A stretch of 64,000 nucleotides of DNA from Methylomonas fluvii (GCF_014850975.1 NZ_JACXST010000001.1:1674001-1738000); one strand, 5' to 3'. Counted from the first letter of the stretch, positions 45,548-54,857 are shown. Made by a program: numbers and translations. Notes: generated by a model from the letters alone, not told the origin.

Positions 45548-46937
45548 ACCGCAAAGTCTCCGGGCGCAGCTGCTTTCCAAGCTGACTTTACCCTTGCTTT
45601 TCGTGGTATTGCTGGATGCTGCCGCTTCGTATTTCGTGGCGATGCACTATACCGATTTGGCCTACGACCGCTGGTTACTGGATTCGGTGAAGTCGTTGAC
45701 GCAAGAGGTGCATGCCCAACAAAACCACGTCACTTTCGAATTACCGCCAATCGCCGTCGAAGTATTTCGTTGGGACGACGTTGATAAAACCTTTTTTAAA
45801 GTGGAGTCGCAAGCAGAGGGTTTCATGGCCGGCGACGCCGACTTGCCCAGTCCGCCCATCACGACTTTAGCCAGTAACGAGCCGTTCTTTTCGAACGGCG
45901 AGATCGAAGGCCATGAGGTGCGGATCGTATCGGTGCTGACCACGCCGACGCCCAGCTCGGAACATGTGCTGGTGTCGGTGGCGGAAACCCTGAACAAGCG
46001 CCGCAGCATGATGACCGAGATTTTATTGGCCGTGGTCTTGCCGCAATTTCTGCTGCTGTTCATCACCGGCTTTCATGTTTGGACCGGCGTCAATCGCGGA
46101 CTCAGGCCGTTGAACGATCTAGTCGCGCACCTGGCCGAACGTTCAGCTAGGGACTTTAATCCGATCCTGGATGCCAACGTGCCGTTGGAAGTGCGTTCAC
46201 TGACGCATACGATTAACGATTTATTGCAGCGGCTAGGTTCGACCTTAATCACTCAACAGCGCTTTATCGAAAATGCCGCGCATCAACTGCGCACCCCGCT
46301 GGCGGGTCTGAAACTACAGGCTGAACGCGCGCGGAGCGCCGACAATCCGGAGGCGATGAAAGCGGCGCTGGGCCATATCAAGAATGCTGCAGACCGCGTT
46401 GCTCACCTCAGCACGCAATTGCTGGTTCTCGCCCGCTCGGAATCGGTGTCGCACAGCGCTCCGGAATTCAAACCGGTCGATTTGGTCACGCTGGCACGGG
46501 AATCGTGCATGGATTGGGTGACCAGGGCTTTGGATCGCAATATTGAACTGGGATTCGACGCGCCGGATGCCGCCGTTACCGTCGCCGGCGACGAAGTCTT
46601 GCTGCGCGAATTGCTCAGCAATCTGCTGGACAACGCGATTTGCTACGGCAACAGCGGCGGCCATATCAATGTTGGTGTTCTGGCCTTGCCGCATGCGGCG
46701 CTGATTGTCGAGGACGACGGCCCGGGTATTTCGATTATCGAGCAGGAGAAGATTTTCGAACGCTTTTATCGAATCCAGGGCAGCCAAGGGGATGGGTGTG
46801 GTTTGGGCCTAGCTATTGTCAAAGAAATTGCCGATTTGCATGCGGCACGGGTCACGGTAGTCAGTGGCGGCCAGGGTAGGCGGGGTACTCGCTTCGAGAT
46901 TGTTTTTAGTGTTGACGAAAGTGTAATCAATATTTAG
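45540..46937 (+). CDS. Sensor histidine kinase (QseC-like)
   Basis: The 465-residue kinase starts at ATG 45540 (MNKPQSLRAQLLSKLTLPLLF), overlapping the regulator stop (ATGAATAA). Two membrane helices (about residues 12-35 and 160-185) bracket a periplasmic sensor region. A HAMP-like linker, the His box ENAAHQLRTPLAGLKLQ and the ATP-binding N box (LLSNLLDNAICYGN), G1 (VEDDGPGI) and G2 (GCGLGLAIVK) follow. The G box and His are complete, so it should be active. Signal unknown. Confidence 0.93.
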   Translation: MNKPQSLRAQLLSKLTLPLLFVVLLDAAASYFVAMHYTDLAYDRWLLDSVKSLTQEVHAQQNHVTFELPPIAVEVFRWDDVDKTFFKVESQAEGFMAGDADLPSPPITTLASNEPFFSNGEIEGHEVRIVSVLTTPTPSSEHVLVSVAETLNKRRSMMTEILLAVVLPQFLLLFITGFHVWTGVNRGLRPLNDLVAHLAERSARDFNPILDANVPLEVRSLTHTINDLLQRLGSTLITQQRFIENAAHQLRTPLAGLKLQAERARSADNPEAMKAALGHIKNAADRVAHLSTQLLVLARSESVSHSAPEFKPVDLVTLARESCMDWVTRALDRNIELGFDAPDAAVTVAGDEVLLRELLSNLLDNAICYGNSGGHINVGVLALPHAALIVEDDGPGISIIEQEKIFERFYRIQGSQGDGCGLGLAIVKEIADLHAARVTVVSGGQGRRGTRFEIVFSVDESVINI

Positions 46938-47037
46938 CAGGCGCTTTTGCTATAGCCAGCCGTTCTTTGAAAGGTTGATGAAAGGTTAAGCCGTTAATTT
47001 AGCCTCACCATCAACTCAATAAAGGAATGTGCGTGCC

Positions 47038-47664
47038 ATGCCTAACAAACTGCTTTTAGAAAACAAAGCCTGGTCTCAACAACTGGTAAGTAGAAATCCG
47101 GACTATTTCGCCAATTTGGCCAAGGAGCAACGTCCCGAATTTTTATGGATAGGTTGCGCCGACAGCCGGGTGCCGGCCGAGACCGTGGTTAACGCCCAGC
47201 CGGGGGAAATTTTTGTGCACCGCAACATCGCCAACCAAGTCGTTACCACCGACTTTAATTGCCTCAGCGTGTTGCAATACGCGATTGAAGTGCTGAAAGT
47301 CAAGCATGTAATCGTCTGCGGCCATTACGGTTGCGGCGGTGTCAAAGCGGCATTGCAAGCGCAAAATGTCGATTTGGCGATCACCAATAAGTGGCTGATG
47401 CACATCAAGGATGTCTATCGTCTGCATATGGACGAGTTGGATCATATCAATCCGGAGAAGCAGCTCGACCGGATGGTCGAGTTGAACATTATCGAACAGG
47501 TGTATCGCCTGGCGCATACCTCCATTATCCAATCGGCCTGGAAACAGGGCCATAAACCAACCGTGCGCGGCTGGGTGTATGGGCTTGACGATGGCTTGAT
47601 TGAAGAGCTGATCAAACTTGACCATAACACCCCGATCAACCCCATTTACCGTTACGCAGCTTGA
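47038..47664 (+). CDS. can: Beta-class carbonic anhydrase
   Basis: The enzyme interconverts CO2 and bicarbonate; a methanotroph that fixes some CO2 needs it for carboxylases. The 208-residue product from ATG 47038 has the zinc ligands Cys40, His96 and Cys99 (in GCADSRVPAE and CGHYGCGG), with the Asp-Arg dyad 42/44. The HRNIANQV motif is also present. Length matches E. coli Can. A GTG three codons earlier is a possible start. It stands alone between the two-component system and mlaA. Confidence 0.93.
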   Translation: MPNKLLLENKAWSQQLVSRNPDYFANLAKEQRPEFLWIGCADSRVPAETVVNAQPGEIFVHRNIANQVVTTDFNCLSVLQYAIEVLKVKHVIVCGHYGCGGVKAALQAQNVDLAITNKWLMHIKDVYRLHMDELDHINPEKQLDRMVELNIIEQVYRLAHTSIIQSAWKQGHKPTVRGWVYGLDDGLIEELIKLDHNTPINPIYRYAA

Positions 47665-47735
47665 TTACCGCTGCTTTTTAAACAAAAAACCGGCGTTTGC
47701 AATGGCTAACTGATATGCAGAAAAGCAATGGTGTT

Positions 47736-47768
47736 GCCATTAAGATAGCGATTCGCTATCTTAATGGC
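47736..47768. repeat. 33-base perfect palindrome upstream of mlaA
   Basis: GCCATTAAGATAGCGA, one central T, and TCGCTATCTTAATGGC form a perfect 16-bp inverted repeat. It lies about 70 bases after the carbonic anhydrase stop and 67 bases before the mlaA ATG. No T run follows on either strand, so an operator or RNA-processing hairpin is as likely as a terminator. Confidence 0.85.
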
Positions 47769-47834
47769 GTGTGAAGGGGCATTTTCAACAATCAAAAGCT
47801 GGGTCAGACCAGATAACAACAGGAGCCGCAATTC

Positions 47835-48788
47835 ATGTTTATTCCATTAGCTTCGGGAAAAAGCTCTGCACGGATAAGTGCCGCGTATTTAATCAGCTTT
47901 AGTTTGCTGATGTCTGCTTGTGCGAGTACCGAAAAACGCGCGGACGCTACGGTCGATCCTTACGAGGGCTTTAATCGTTCCATGTACTCGTTCAACATGA
48001 GCCTGGATAAATATTTATTTAAGCCGGTGAGTGACGGCTATCAATTTGTGACACCGGATTTCCTGGAAGTGGGTGTCAGCAATTTTTTCAATAACCTGAA
48101 AGGCATCAACGTGGTGTTGAATGATGTCTTGCAAGGTAAATTCCAACAAGGTGCTGCCGATGGCGGCCGTTTCCTGGCTAATACCACGCTAGGCGTCGCC
48201 GGATTGGTGGATGTGGCCAGCGAGTTTGGTCTAAAAAACAACGTCGAAGATTTTGGACAAACCCTGGCTGTTTGGGGAGTCGAAGAAGGCGCCTATTTGG
48301 TGTTACCCATCATGGGGCCGACCACGGTTCGTGATGGTGGTGGCTTGATTGTGGACAAGGCCGCCAATCCAAGCACTTACGTACCGGGGACTGGGATTTT
48401 GGAAGGTATCAGTGAGCGAGCCAACGCCGAAAGCGCATTGAAGTTTATCGACGAGGCGGCATTGGACCCTTACGTATTTACCCGCGAATCGTTCCTGCAA
48501 TACCGTCGCCATTTGATCAACGACGGCAAAACCGACATTGCCAGCTACGACTGGGATGTTGAAGGCGGGTTGGAAAATGCCGAGTATCCCCATGCTGTTG
48601 GGGTGAAGACGGTTTTAGCCACTACCGAGACATCCTCAACGGCCGCGGACAGCACATCCCCGGCGCCGCAGGTTAACGCAGTTGCCGCAACGCTTACTCC
48701 GCATTCTGACGATATGCTGCAATCCTTTGAGCAAGCTTCGATGAAGATGGATCAATTGCATCGGCAAAAGGGCGAATGGAGTTTCTAA
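47835..48788 (+). CDS. mlaA: Outer-membrane lipid asymmetry lipoprotein MlaA (VacJ)
   Basis: MlaA removes misplaced phospholipids from the outer leaflet of the outer membrane and hands them to MlaC. The 317-residue precursor has a lipoprotein signal (LLMSAC). The conserved core follows: DPYEGFNRSMYSFNMSLDKYLFKPV, then GRFLANTTLGVAGLVDVAS, and GPTTVRDGGG. The C-terminal 60 residues are Ala/Thr/Ser-rich and extra to the family core. The other mla genes are not nearby. A long palindrome lies upstream. Confidence 0.93.
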   Translation: MFIPLASGKSSARISAAYLISFSLLMSACASTEKRADATVDPYEGFNRSMYSFNMSLDKYLFKPVSDGYQFVTPDFLEVGVSNFFNNLKGINVVLNDVLQGKFQQGAADGGRFLANTTLGVAGLVDVASEFGLKNNVEDFGQTLAVWGVEEGAYLVLPIMGPTTVRDGGGLIVDKAANPSTYVPGTGILEGISERANAESALKFIDEAALDPYVFTRESFLQYRRHLINDGKTDIASYDWDVEGGLENAEYPHAVGVKTVLATTETSSTAADSTSPAPQVNAVAATLTPHSDDMLQSFEQASMKMDQLHRQKGEWSF

Positions 48789-48905
48789 CCTTTGTACTCC
48801 CTCCGTACCTTTGCCGAATCAGGGAGTTGGTGAAGAGTGATTGTAAAAACAGCACATTGCATTAGAAAACATTGTGATCACAAATAATAAGAAAGGAGAC
48901 CATCA

Positions 48906-49262
48906 ATGAAAACTAAACACTTAGCATCGCTACTGATTGCCGCTGGATTGCTGTCTGCTTGTGCGACAGAGTCTGGCCCCAAACCGCAAAGTTGGGCAAA
49001 AACGGTACAGACCGCGGATACTCGCGATGCGCATATACGTCTTGCGGATCATTACGAAGATGTGGCTAAAACGCTGGATGCGGACGCCCAGGAAGAGTGG
49101 GAAATGCTGGATCAATATATAGCCAAACCCTGGAAGTATGGAAAACGCATTCAGGATTTGAAGGCGCGCGCTGATGCTATGGTCAGAGATTTGGAGATGG
49201 CCGCTAAAGAAAGCCGGCAAATGGCGGAATACCAAAGGCAGATGGCCATGGAAGAACGCTAA
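48906..49262 (+). CDS. Small lipoprotein of unknown function
   Basis: The 118-residue precursor has a clear lipoprotein signal (LLIAAGLLSAC, Cys at residue 19). A charged, helix-forming domain follows (LADHYEDVAKTLDADAQEEWEMLDQYIAKPWKYG). It ends in a stretch rich in Glu, Arg and Met that may form a coiled coil. AAGGAG precedes the ATG. I do not recognise the family. It lies 117 bases after mlaA and may work in the envelope. Confidence 0.75.
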   Translation: MKTKHLASLLIAAGLLSACATESGPKPQSWAKTVQTADTRDAHIRLADHYEDVAKTLDADAQEEWEMLDQYIAKPWKYGKRIQDLKARADAMVRDLEMAAKESRQMAEYQRQMAMEER

Positions 49263-49318
49263 ACAGCCGTTCTGATTGTTTTTCACGCCAGTTCGAATCT
49301 AAATCTTGGAGAATTGAG

Positions 49319-49744
49319 ATGATTAAAGACCATCTTGACTTGGTTGTCGTGGGGCTGATCGCGCTATCCATCGCCATGTATGACATGGTGATTGATTTAT
49401 TTCTGAATGTGCTGCATCTGTGTTTCGAGCTACTGCATTTTCTGTACGAATGGTTCGAACTAGGCATAGAGCACACGGTTGAGCACCTATTTCATACGTC
49501 CCGGCACGGTAGCCAGATTGTCACGTTCTATATTCTGTTATTGATCGCCGGTTTGTTGTTGTACGGCTTATGGCGGCTTATGCCGCGCCTGTGCCGGAAG
49601 TGCGTAGAGTGTTTGCGGTTAACTTGGGAACGCCGAAAAACCGAATGCCATTATTACTGGCTGTCGCTGCCTTTGCTGAATAAAGTGAAGCTGATTTCCA
49701 CGGCAACCGGGGTTTTCAGTTTGACGTTTTATTTTGTAACGTGA
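49319..49744 (+). CDS. Two-helix membrane protein of unknown function
   Basis: The 141-residue product has a hydrophobic N-terminus (DLVVVGLIALSIAMYDMVIDLFL) and an amphipathic His/Glu-rich segment (ELLHFLYEWFELGIEHTVEHLFH). Further membrane helices follow (IVTFYILLLIAGLLLYGLW and the C-terminal ISTATGVFSLTFYFVT). GGAGA lies six bases before the ATG. I do not recognise the family. It follows the small lipoprotein by 56 bases and may be its operon partner. Confidence 0.7.
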   Translation: MIKDHLDLVVVGLIALSIAMYDMVIDLFLNVLHLCFELLHFLYEWFELGIEHTVEHLFHTSRHGSQIVTFYILLLIAGLLLYGLWRLMPRLCRKCVECLRLTWERRKTECHYYWLSLPLLNKVKLISTATGVFSLTFYFVT

Positions 49745-49751
49745 GGGTAAA

Positions 49752-49789
49752 CCGCCGAATGGGTGAGAATGAATTTACCTATTCGGCGG
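49752..49789. terminator. Hairpin between convergent genes
   Basis: CCGCCGAATGGGT pairs with ACCTATTCGGCGG over 13 positions with one G-U pair and a 12-base loop. It lies just past the stop of the plus-strand membrane gene and 35 bases past the end of rpiA on the other strand. It can terminate both. Confidence 0.7.
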
Positions 49790-49823
49790 GATTGCTTGGG
49801 GGGCTGTTGTCTGCTCGCAGGCA

Positions 49824-50501
49824 CTAAGCCCACTGCTCTTCAACCAGGCCGTCTTGACCGCAAAATACTGCGCGGGTTAGGCCGGAGAAAATGCCGTGTT
49901 CGACAATGCCCGGAATAGCACTCAGTTGATCGTTCAGGGTTTTGCCGTCCGGATTGGATGCGAAAGCTACATCCAGCACCAGGCTGCCGTGCGAGGTAAC
50001 CACCAATCCGTCTTGATTAGCCGTTTGCCGCAACGAGCCTTGGCCGCCAATTGCCGCAACACTGCGCTGCACCAGTCGCCAGGCAAATGGGCTGACTTCT
50101 ATCGGAATAGGGAATTTCTCGCCGATGCGATTGACCTTCTTGCTGGCATCAATCAATACCAGAAACTGATCCGCAGCCTTGGCCAGCAACTTTTCTCGTA
50201 CCAGGTCGTAACCGCGGCCTTTGAGCAAAGTCAGGTCGGGGCTTACCTCGTCCGCGCCATCGACATATAAATCCAAGCCGTCGATATGATCCATCCCGAG
50301 CAAGGACAAGCCCAGTTGTTTGGCTTTGTTGGCACTGACTACCGAACTGGAAACCACCTTGAACTGCAGGCCTTCCTCATTTTGCCGACGTGCCAGCGCT
50401 TCGATGAAAAAATTGGCGGTGGAACCGGTGCCCAGTCCCACTATCATGCCCGGTTTGACATGTTGTACTGCGTGTTCCGCGACCAGCTGTTTGTCGTTCA
50501 T
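49824..50501 (-). CDS. rpiA: Ribose-5-phosphate isomerase A
   Basis: RpiA interconverts ribose 5-phosphate and ribulose 5-phosphate, which matters for the ribulose monophosphate cycle of methylotrophs as well as the pentose phosphate path. The 225-residue product starts at ATG 50501 (AGGA seven bases upstream). It contains MIVGLGTGSTANFFIEAL, LDLYVDGADEVSPDLTLLKGRG and FLVLIDASKKV. Catalytic Asp and Glu lie in DGADEV. An upstream extension of 12 codons has no ribosome site. Confidence 0.95.
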   Translation of the reverse strand: MNDKQLVAEHAVQHVKPGMIVGLGTGSTANFFIEALARRQNEEGLQFKVVSSSVVSANKAKQLGLSLLGMDHIDGLDLYVDGADEVSPDLTLLKGRGYDLVREKLLAKAADQFLVLIDASKKVNRIGEKFPIPIEVSPFAWRLVQRSVAAIGGQGSLRQTANQDGLVVTSHGSLVLDVAFASNPDGKTLNDQLSAIPGIVEHGIFSGLTRAVFCGQDGLVEEQWA

Positions 50502-50593
50502 GATTCTGTCCTGTTGAGTGGTATAGAAATGTGTCAAGTTGTACGGGCGAGTTGATTCGCTTTGGGCGATGCAAAGTGCCCCTACAAACCTGC

Positions 50594-51622
50594 TTACTCT
50601 TCCAGTTTGAGCACCCGCGCTTCCAGCGCCTTAAATTTTTGCATCAGCTCCGGCAATTTGGCCAGTGCCGCCAACTCCTTCCAGGCCACTTTGCGATCCT
50701 TGGCCGGGCTGCCGAACACTTGCGCGCCGGGGTCGATGTCGCCGGAAATGCCGCTGCGGGCCATCACGACTGCCCGCGCACCGATTTTGACGTGGTCTGC
50801 CACACCGGTGCTACCCGCCAGAATCGCACCGTCTTCGATGGTGCAAGAGCCGGAGATGCCGGACTGGCCGCAGATAATCACATTCCGGCCAACGATATTG
50901 TTATGCCCCAGTTGCACCAGATTGTCGATCTTGCTGCCCCAGCCGATTTTGGTAGCGCCCAGCGCGCCGCGATCGATACAGGTATTGGCGCCGATTTCGA
51001 CGTTGTCGGCAATTTCCACATGACCGACGTGCGGTACTTTCACGTGTTGGTTGTCCCGGAATTTATAGCCAAAGCCGTCGGCCCCGATCACCGCGCCGGC
51101 ATGGATGATCACGTTGTTGCCGATGATGCTGTGGTCGTAGATCACCGCGTTGGGGTGAATATGGCAGTGCTTGCCTACCATCACATGATTGCCGATACGG
51201 GCGCCGGCTTCGATTGTGCTGCTGTCGCCGATGCTGCTTTGTTGACCCACGCTAGCAAATGGCCCGACGTGTACGTCAAAACCCAAAGTCGATGTTTCAG
51301 CCAAAACCGCGTGCTCGGACACCTGGCGTTTAAAAACCGGTTCCGGATGCAGAAGTTTTACCGCGTTTAAAAAGCTGATTTCCGGGTCTTTGCAGACCAA
51401 CAAGGTCAGATTTTCCGGAATCTCGCCATCAACCAGTTGTTCGGCGATAAAGCAGGCCGAAGCCTTGGAGTCTTTCAAATATTTTTTGTATTTACCGTCG
51501 CTAAGCACGGTGACTTGATGGGGGGCGGCTGACATGATGTCGGCCGCAGAATTAATAAAAGTGGTCGAGTCGCCGCCCTGGGCGGTGGCGCCGCAACGCT
51601 GGGCAAGGTCCGTAATGAGCAT
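50594..51622 (-). CDS. lpxD: UDP-3-O-acyl-glucosamine N-acyltransferase LpxD
   Basis: LpxD adds the second acyl chain in lipid A synthesis. The 342-residue protein has an N-terminal uridine-binding domain (AQRCGATAQGGDSTTFINSAADI). A long left-handed beta-helix of hexapeptide repeats follows, for example GARIGNHVMVGKHCHIHPN and GADGFGYKF with the catalytic His in the nearby KVPHVGHV. The C-terminal helix (WKELAALAKLPELMQKFKALEARV) is typical. Other lpx genes are not in the window. Confidence 0.95.
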   Translation of the reverse strand: MLITDLAQRCGATAQGGDSTTFINSAADIMSAAPHQVTVLSDGKYKKYLKDSKASACFIAEQLVDGEIPENLTLLVCKDPEISFLNAVKLLHPEPVFKRQVSEHAVLAETSTLGFDVHVGPFASVGQQSSIGDSSTIEAGARIGNHVMVGKHCHIHPNAVIYDHSIIGNNVIIHAGAVIGADGFGYKFRDNQHVKVPHVGHVEIADNVEIGANTCIDRGALGATKIGWGSKIDNLVQLGHNNIVGRNVIICGQSGISGSCTIEDGAILAGSTGVADHVKIGARAVVMARSGISGDIDPGAQVFGSPAKDRKVAWKELAALAKLPELMQKFKALEARVLKLEE

Positions 51623-51630
51623 GTCCTATC

Positions 51631-53859
51631 CTATTTCCAAATGCCAATAATATGAGTGAAGTCGTCGGTCCAAGGCTGCAGACCGAACGTCAGCGGCAGT
51701 TTCTGCCAATGCCCGAGCCGGCTTTGCTGCAAGCGTTGCAGGCGCTCGGGCTGTTTTGCCATCACCACCCAGTCGGTAGCGATGACCAGAGGGACATCGG
51801 TTTCCGGTTTAAATTCCTGCAACAAGGCTGCCAAATGCAATTGGTTGACATGGTCGGCCATGACTTTTTTCAAGGCCAGATGGCGGTTGGTGATATGAAA
51901 AGCCAACAAACCGTTGTCTTTCAGCTTACTAAAGTATAGCTGCAATGCCTCGCGTGTCAGCAAATGCGTAGGCACCGCGTCTGAACTGAAGGCGTCCATA
52001 ATCAGTAAATCGAAGCTGCCGTCAGCTTCTTTTAGCAACGACTGTCGGGCATCGCCGACCACCATTTCTGCGTGCTTGTTGCAGCGGCTCAGATAGGTAA
52101 ACCACGCCGGGTTTTGCGCGACCTCCACCACCAGCGGGTCGATTTCATAGAATTTCCACAATTGGCCTTCTTTTGCGTAGCAGGCCAGTGCGCCGGCACC
52201 CAAGCCTACGGCGCCAATGTGCCAATGCTGGCTTTCGCCGTCAAACTCCGCAAACAATTGGCCGATGGGGCCGGGGCGGCTGTAATAGGTTAATGGTGTG
52301 GTGACGTTGGCGGCGGTCAGGCGCTGCGCGCCGTGTTTGGTGGTGCCGTGGTACAACTCGCGGACAGTTTCCGGCCGTTGGTTTTCATCGGGGATGACGG
52401 TATCGCGGACCGACATTACGCCGAAGAAACTGCGTTCCTGGTAAAGGGTGTTGGAGGCCATGCTGTGCAGGCCCAGCGTGAACAGCAAAATTACCCCGGT
52501 CAACGCGCCCAAACCGATGGGGCTATGCCGTAGCGAATAACTCACGCCGGCCAACAGAATCAGCGCGCCGCCGATCAAGTCCAGATAATCGAACAACTGC
52601 TGGGTAGTGAAATAAACCGTCAGGCCGGTGATTAAAACCAACACCGGGAATATCGGCTGCAAAAACCAACGGCCATTGAAAAAACCGGGGCGCAGCAGCA
52701 AGGCGGCGACGATCATGATCGGATATTCGTACACCGCGTTAAAGATAAACGGCGCGACGAAAGTATTGAACAAACCGCCCAGCATCCCGGCGAAAGACAT
52801 CACCAGATAAAAGCGGGTCAGATAGTGCGGATGCGGCCGGCTTTTAGCCAGTTCGCCGTGGCACACCATCACCGCCAGGAAGAAGGCCAGCAAGTGCAGA
52901 ATCAAATCCAGCCAGTAGGGCAAGGTGGCGGGATTGATGAAGGAATAAGCGATGAATACCGTCAATACCGCCGGCTGCGCGGCCAACATCCACGGCCTGA
53001 TCCGGTCGGCCCAGGTGCTGAAGACCAGGATGAAGGTCAGCAAATACAGTGTCAGCGGCACGATCCACAGCAAGGGCACGGCGGCGATGTCGGTGCTGAT
53101 GAATTGGGTCAAGCCCAGCAACAAGCTGGATGGCACGAAAGCCAGCGCCAGCCAGTGTAATTGTTGCAGTGTCGAAGGCGGTTCGATGCCGGCATCGCTT
53201 AACACTTCGTCGTCTTCCTTGTCGGCCTGGCTGCGCCAGAAGCTGATCGCGCACACTAAAATCAACGCACACAGACCGATATAGCCGCCACTCCAAATTA
53301 GTCTTTGGTTCGCCAAGCCCAGATTCGGTTCGATCAAAAACGGGTAGCTTAATAAAGCCAACAGGCTGCCGGCATTGCTGGCTGCGTACAAATAATAAGG
53401 ATCGTCGCTGCTATGGTGGCCACTATGCGAAAACCATTTCTGCAGTAGCGGCGCGGTAGTGGAGACCACGAAGAACGGCAGGCCGATAGCCAGAAACAAA
53501 GTCCAGACCAGCCATAAAGTCGGATCGCCGTCGGTGGGCGGCGCGGCATTTTCCGGTAGCGCTACCGGCAGCGCAATCACGCTGAACACCAGCAACGCGG
53601 TATGAATCTGAATCTGCCGTTGACTGCCCAGCCGCGAACTCAGCCAATGCGCATACAAATAGCCCAGAAACAACAGGGTTTGGTAAAACACCATGCAGGT
53701 ATTCCACACCGCCGGCGTACCGCCCAACAATGGCAGTAACAGCTTGCCGAACATCGGTTGCAGCACAAACATCAACGTGGCGCTGATGAACAGGGTGGCG
53801 GCGAATAAAATAACGGGAGAAATCAACGATTTGGCGGTGGGTTGCGGAGTGTTGTTCAT
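51631..53859 (-). CDS. Membrane protein fused to a spermidine-synthase-like domain
   Basis: The 742-residue product starts at ATG 53859 (MNNTPQPTAKSLISPVILF). The first 490 residues hold about a dozen membrane helices. The C-terminal 230 resemble spermidine synthase, with VGLGAGALACYAKEGQ (SAM-type loop), YEIDPLVVEVAQNP and DLLIMDAFSSDAVPTHLLT. Such fusions are known as 'fused MFS/spermidine synthase' proteins. Their reaction is unproven; the usual DTG motif for aminopropyl transfer is DAF here, so polyamine synthesis is doubtful. It ends nine bases before lpxD. Confidence 0.87.
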   Translation of the reverse strand: MNNTPQPTAKSLISPVILFAATLFISATLMFVLQPMFGKLLLPLLGGTPAVWNTCMVFYQTLLFLGYLYAHWLSSRLGSQRQIQIHTALLVFSVIALPVALPENAAPPTDGDPTLWLVWTLFLAIGLPFFVVSTTAPLLQKWFSHSGHHSSDDPYYLYAASNAGSLLALLSYPFLIEPNLGLANQRLIWSGGYIGLCALILVCAISFWRSQADKEDDEVLSDAGIEPPSTLQQLHWLALAFVPSSLLLGLTQFISTDIAAVPLLWIVPLTLYLLTFILVFSTWADRIRPWMLAAQPAVLTVFIAYSFINPATLPYWLDLILHLLAFFLAVMVCHGELAKSRPHPHYLTRFYLVMSFAGMLGGLFNTFVAPFIFNAVYEYPIMIVAALLLRPGFFNGRWFLQPIFPVLVLITGLTVYFTTQQLFDYLDLIGGALILLAGVSYSLRHSPIGLGALTGVILLFTLGLHSMASNTLYQERSFFGVMSVRDTVIPDENQRPETVRELYHGTTKHGAQRLTAANVTTPLTYYSRPGPIGQLFAEFDGESQHWHIGAVGLGAGALACYAKEGQLWKFYEIDPLVVEVAQNPAWFTYLSRCNKHAEMVVGDARQSLLKEADGSFDLLIMDAFSSDAVPTHLLTREALQLYFSKLKDNGLLAFHITNRHLALKKVMADHVNQLHLAALLQEFKPETDVPLVIATDWVVMAKQPERLQRLQQSRLGHWQKLPLTFGLQPWTDDFTHIIGIWK

Positions 53860-54011
53860 TGTAATTATGCGGGTTCCGTACGTGTCCTGGCCCAATGATA
53901 AAGCATTTGGCTTTTAAAGTGGTTTTGGATGAGGGGGCAGGTATCCGGTATTGTTTTGGGGCAACGGACAGTCGTACGATATGAAGACGACATTTCATCA
54001 CTTGTCAGCAA

Positions 54012-54713
54012 ATGAAAAACACTTTTAGATTAAGCCTGTTAGCGCTTTTGCTATTTTTTAAAACTGCTAATGCAGTTGAACAGAGTCGTTGTTTCGGTAG
54101 CCCGGATAACGGACGTCTCGAAAATGGCTGGCAACTTCCTTCCAGTGGAGAAAATTATTCTGGATACAGCTATGTTGGCGTAATGACCGGTCGAAACTAT
54201 GTGCACAGCAAGGTTTATGAAGTGGTGGTAGATGCCTATTCAATGCTTGAAACAAAGGCGCGGTCAAAGGTTTATGTTTATGGGGAGACAGGCTTTAGAG
54301 AAGGCGGTAAGTTTAAGCCGCATAAAACGCATCAGAACGGCTTGTCTGTCGATTTCTTTGTTCCTGTATTGGACGCCGAAGGTAGTTCAGTAAAACTTCC
54401 GACATCTGTTTTAAACAAGCTAGGCTACGGCATCGAATTCGTTGGCGCTGGTGAGTACGATGGCCTAAAAATTGATTATGGTGCGATGGCCCAGCATCTT
54501 TGGGCGTTAAAAGCTTCGGCTGATAGGCATGGTGTAAAGATCTGGCGTGTGATTTTCGATAATGAGCTACAGAAACAACTATTCAAGGCTACTGAGGCTA
54601 AAGGCTTGAGCGAGGCGTTGGTTTTTTCTACCAAGAGACCTTGGGTCAGGCATGATGAGCATTATCACGTTGATTTCAGTGTCCTATGCAATCCTCTCAC
54701 GAACCCGCCGTAA
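54012..54713 (+). CDS. MepA-like penicillin-insensitive murein endopeptidase family protein
   Basis: The 233-residue precursor has a signal peptide (SLLALLLFFKTANA). The LAS-metallopeptidase motifs are visible: THQNGLSVDFFVP (His-x6-Asp, about residues 113-120) and a C-terminal HDEHYHVDF with zinc-ligand His. This is the pattern of MepA, which cuts D-Ala-mDAP cross-links in peptidoglycan. AT content is above that of the neighbours, and it is shorter than E. coli MepA. It is divergent from the fused membrane protein. Confidence 0.82.
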   Translation: MKNTFRLSLLALLLFFKTANAVEQSRCFGSPDNGRLENGWQLPSSGENYSGYSYVGVMTGRNYVHSKVYEVVVDAYSMLETKARSKVYVYGETGFREGGKFKPHKTHQNGLSVDFFVPVLDAEGSSVKLPTSVLNKLGYGIEFVGAGEYDGLKIDYGAMAQHLWALKASADRHGVKIWRVIFDNELQKQLFKATEAKGLSEALVFSTKRPWVRHDEHYHVDFSVLCNPLTNPP

Positions 54714-54857
54714 GGCTCTGGAAACTAAAGAAATACAAACTCAACGGAATAAAACACACAAATTGCGATTTGTTGAACGCAACAACATCGTAAATGTTTG
54801 ACCGTGTTCCTTCGCACTGGCACTTTTCATAAACTAAAAACCATCATCCTGAAAACC

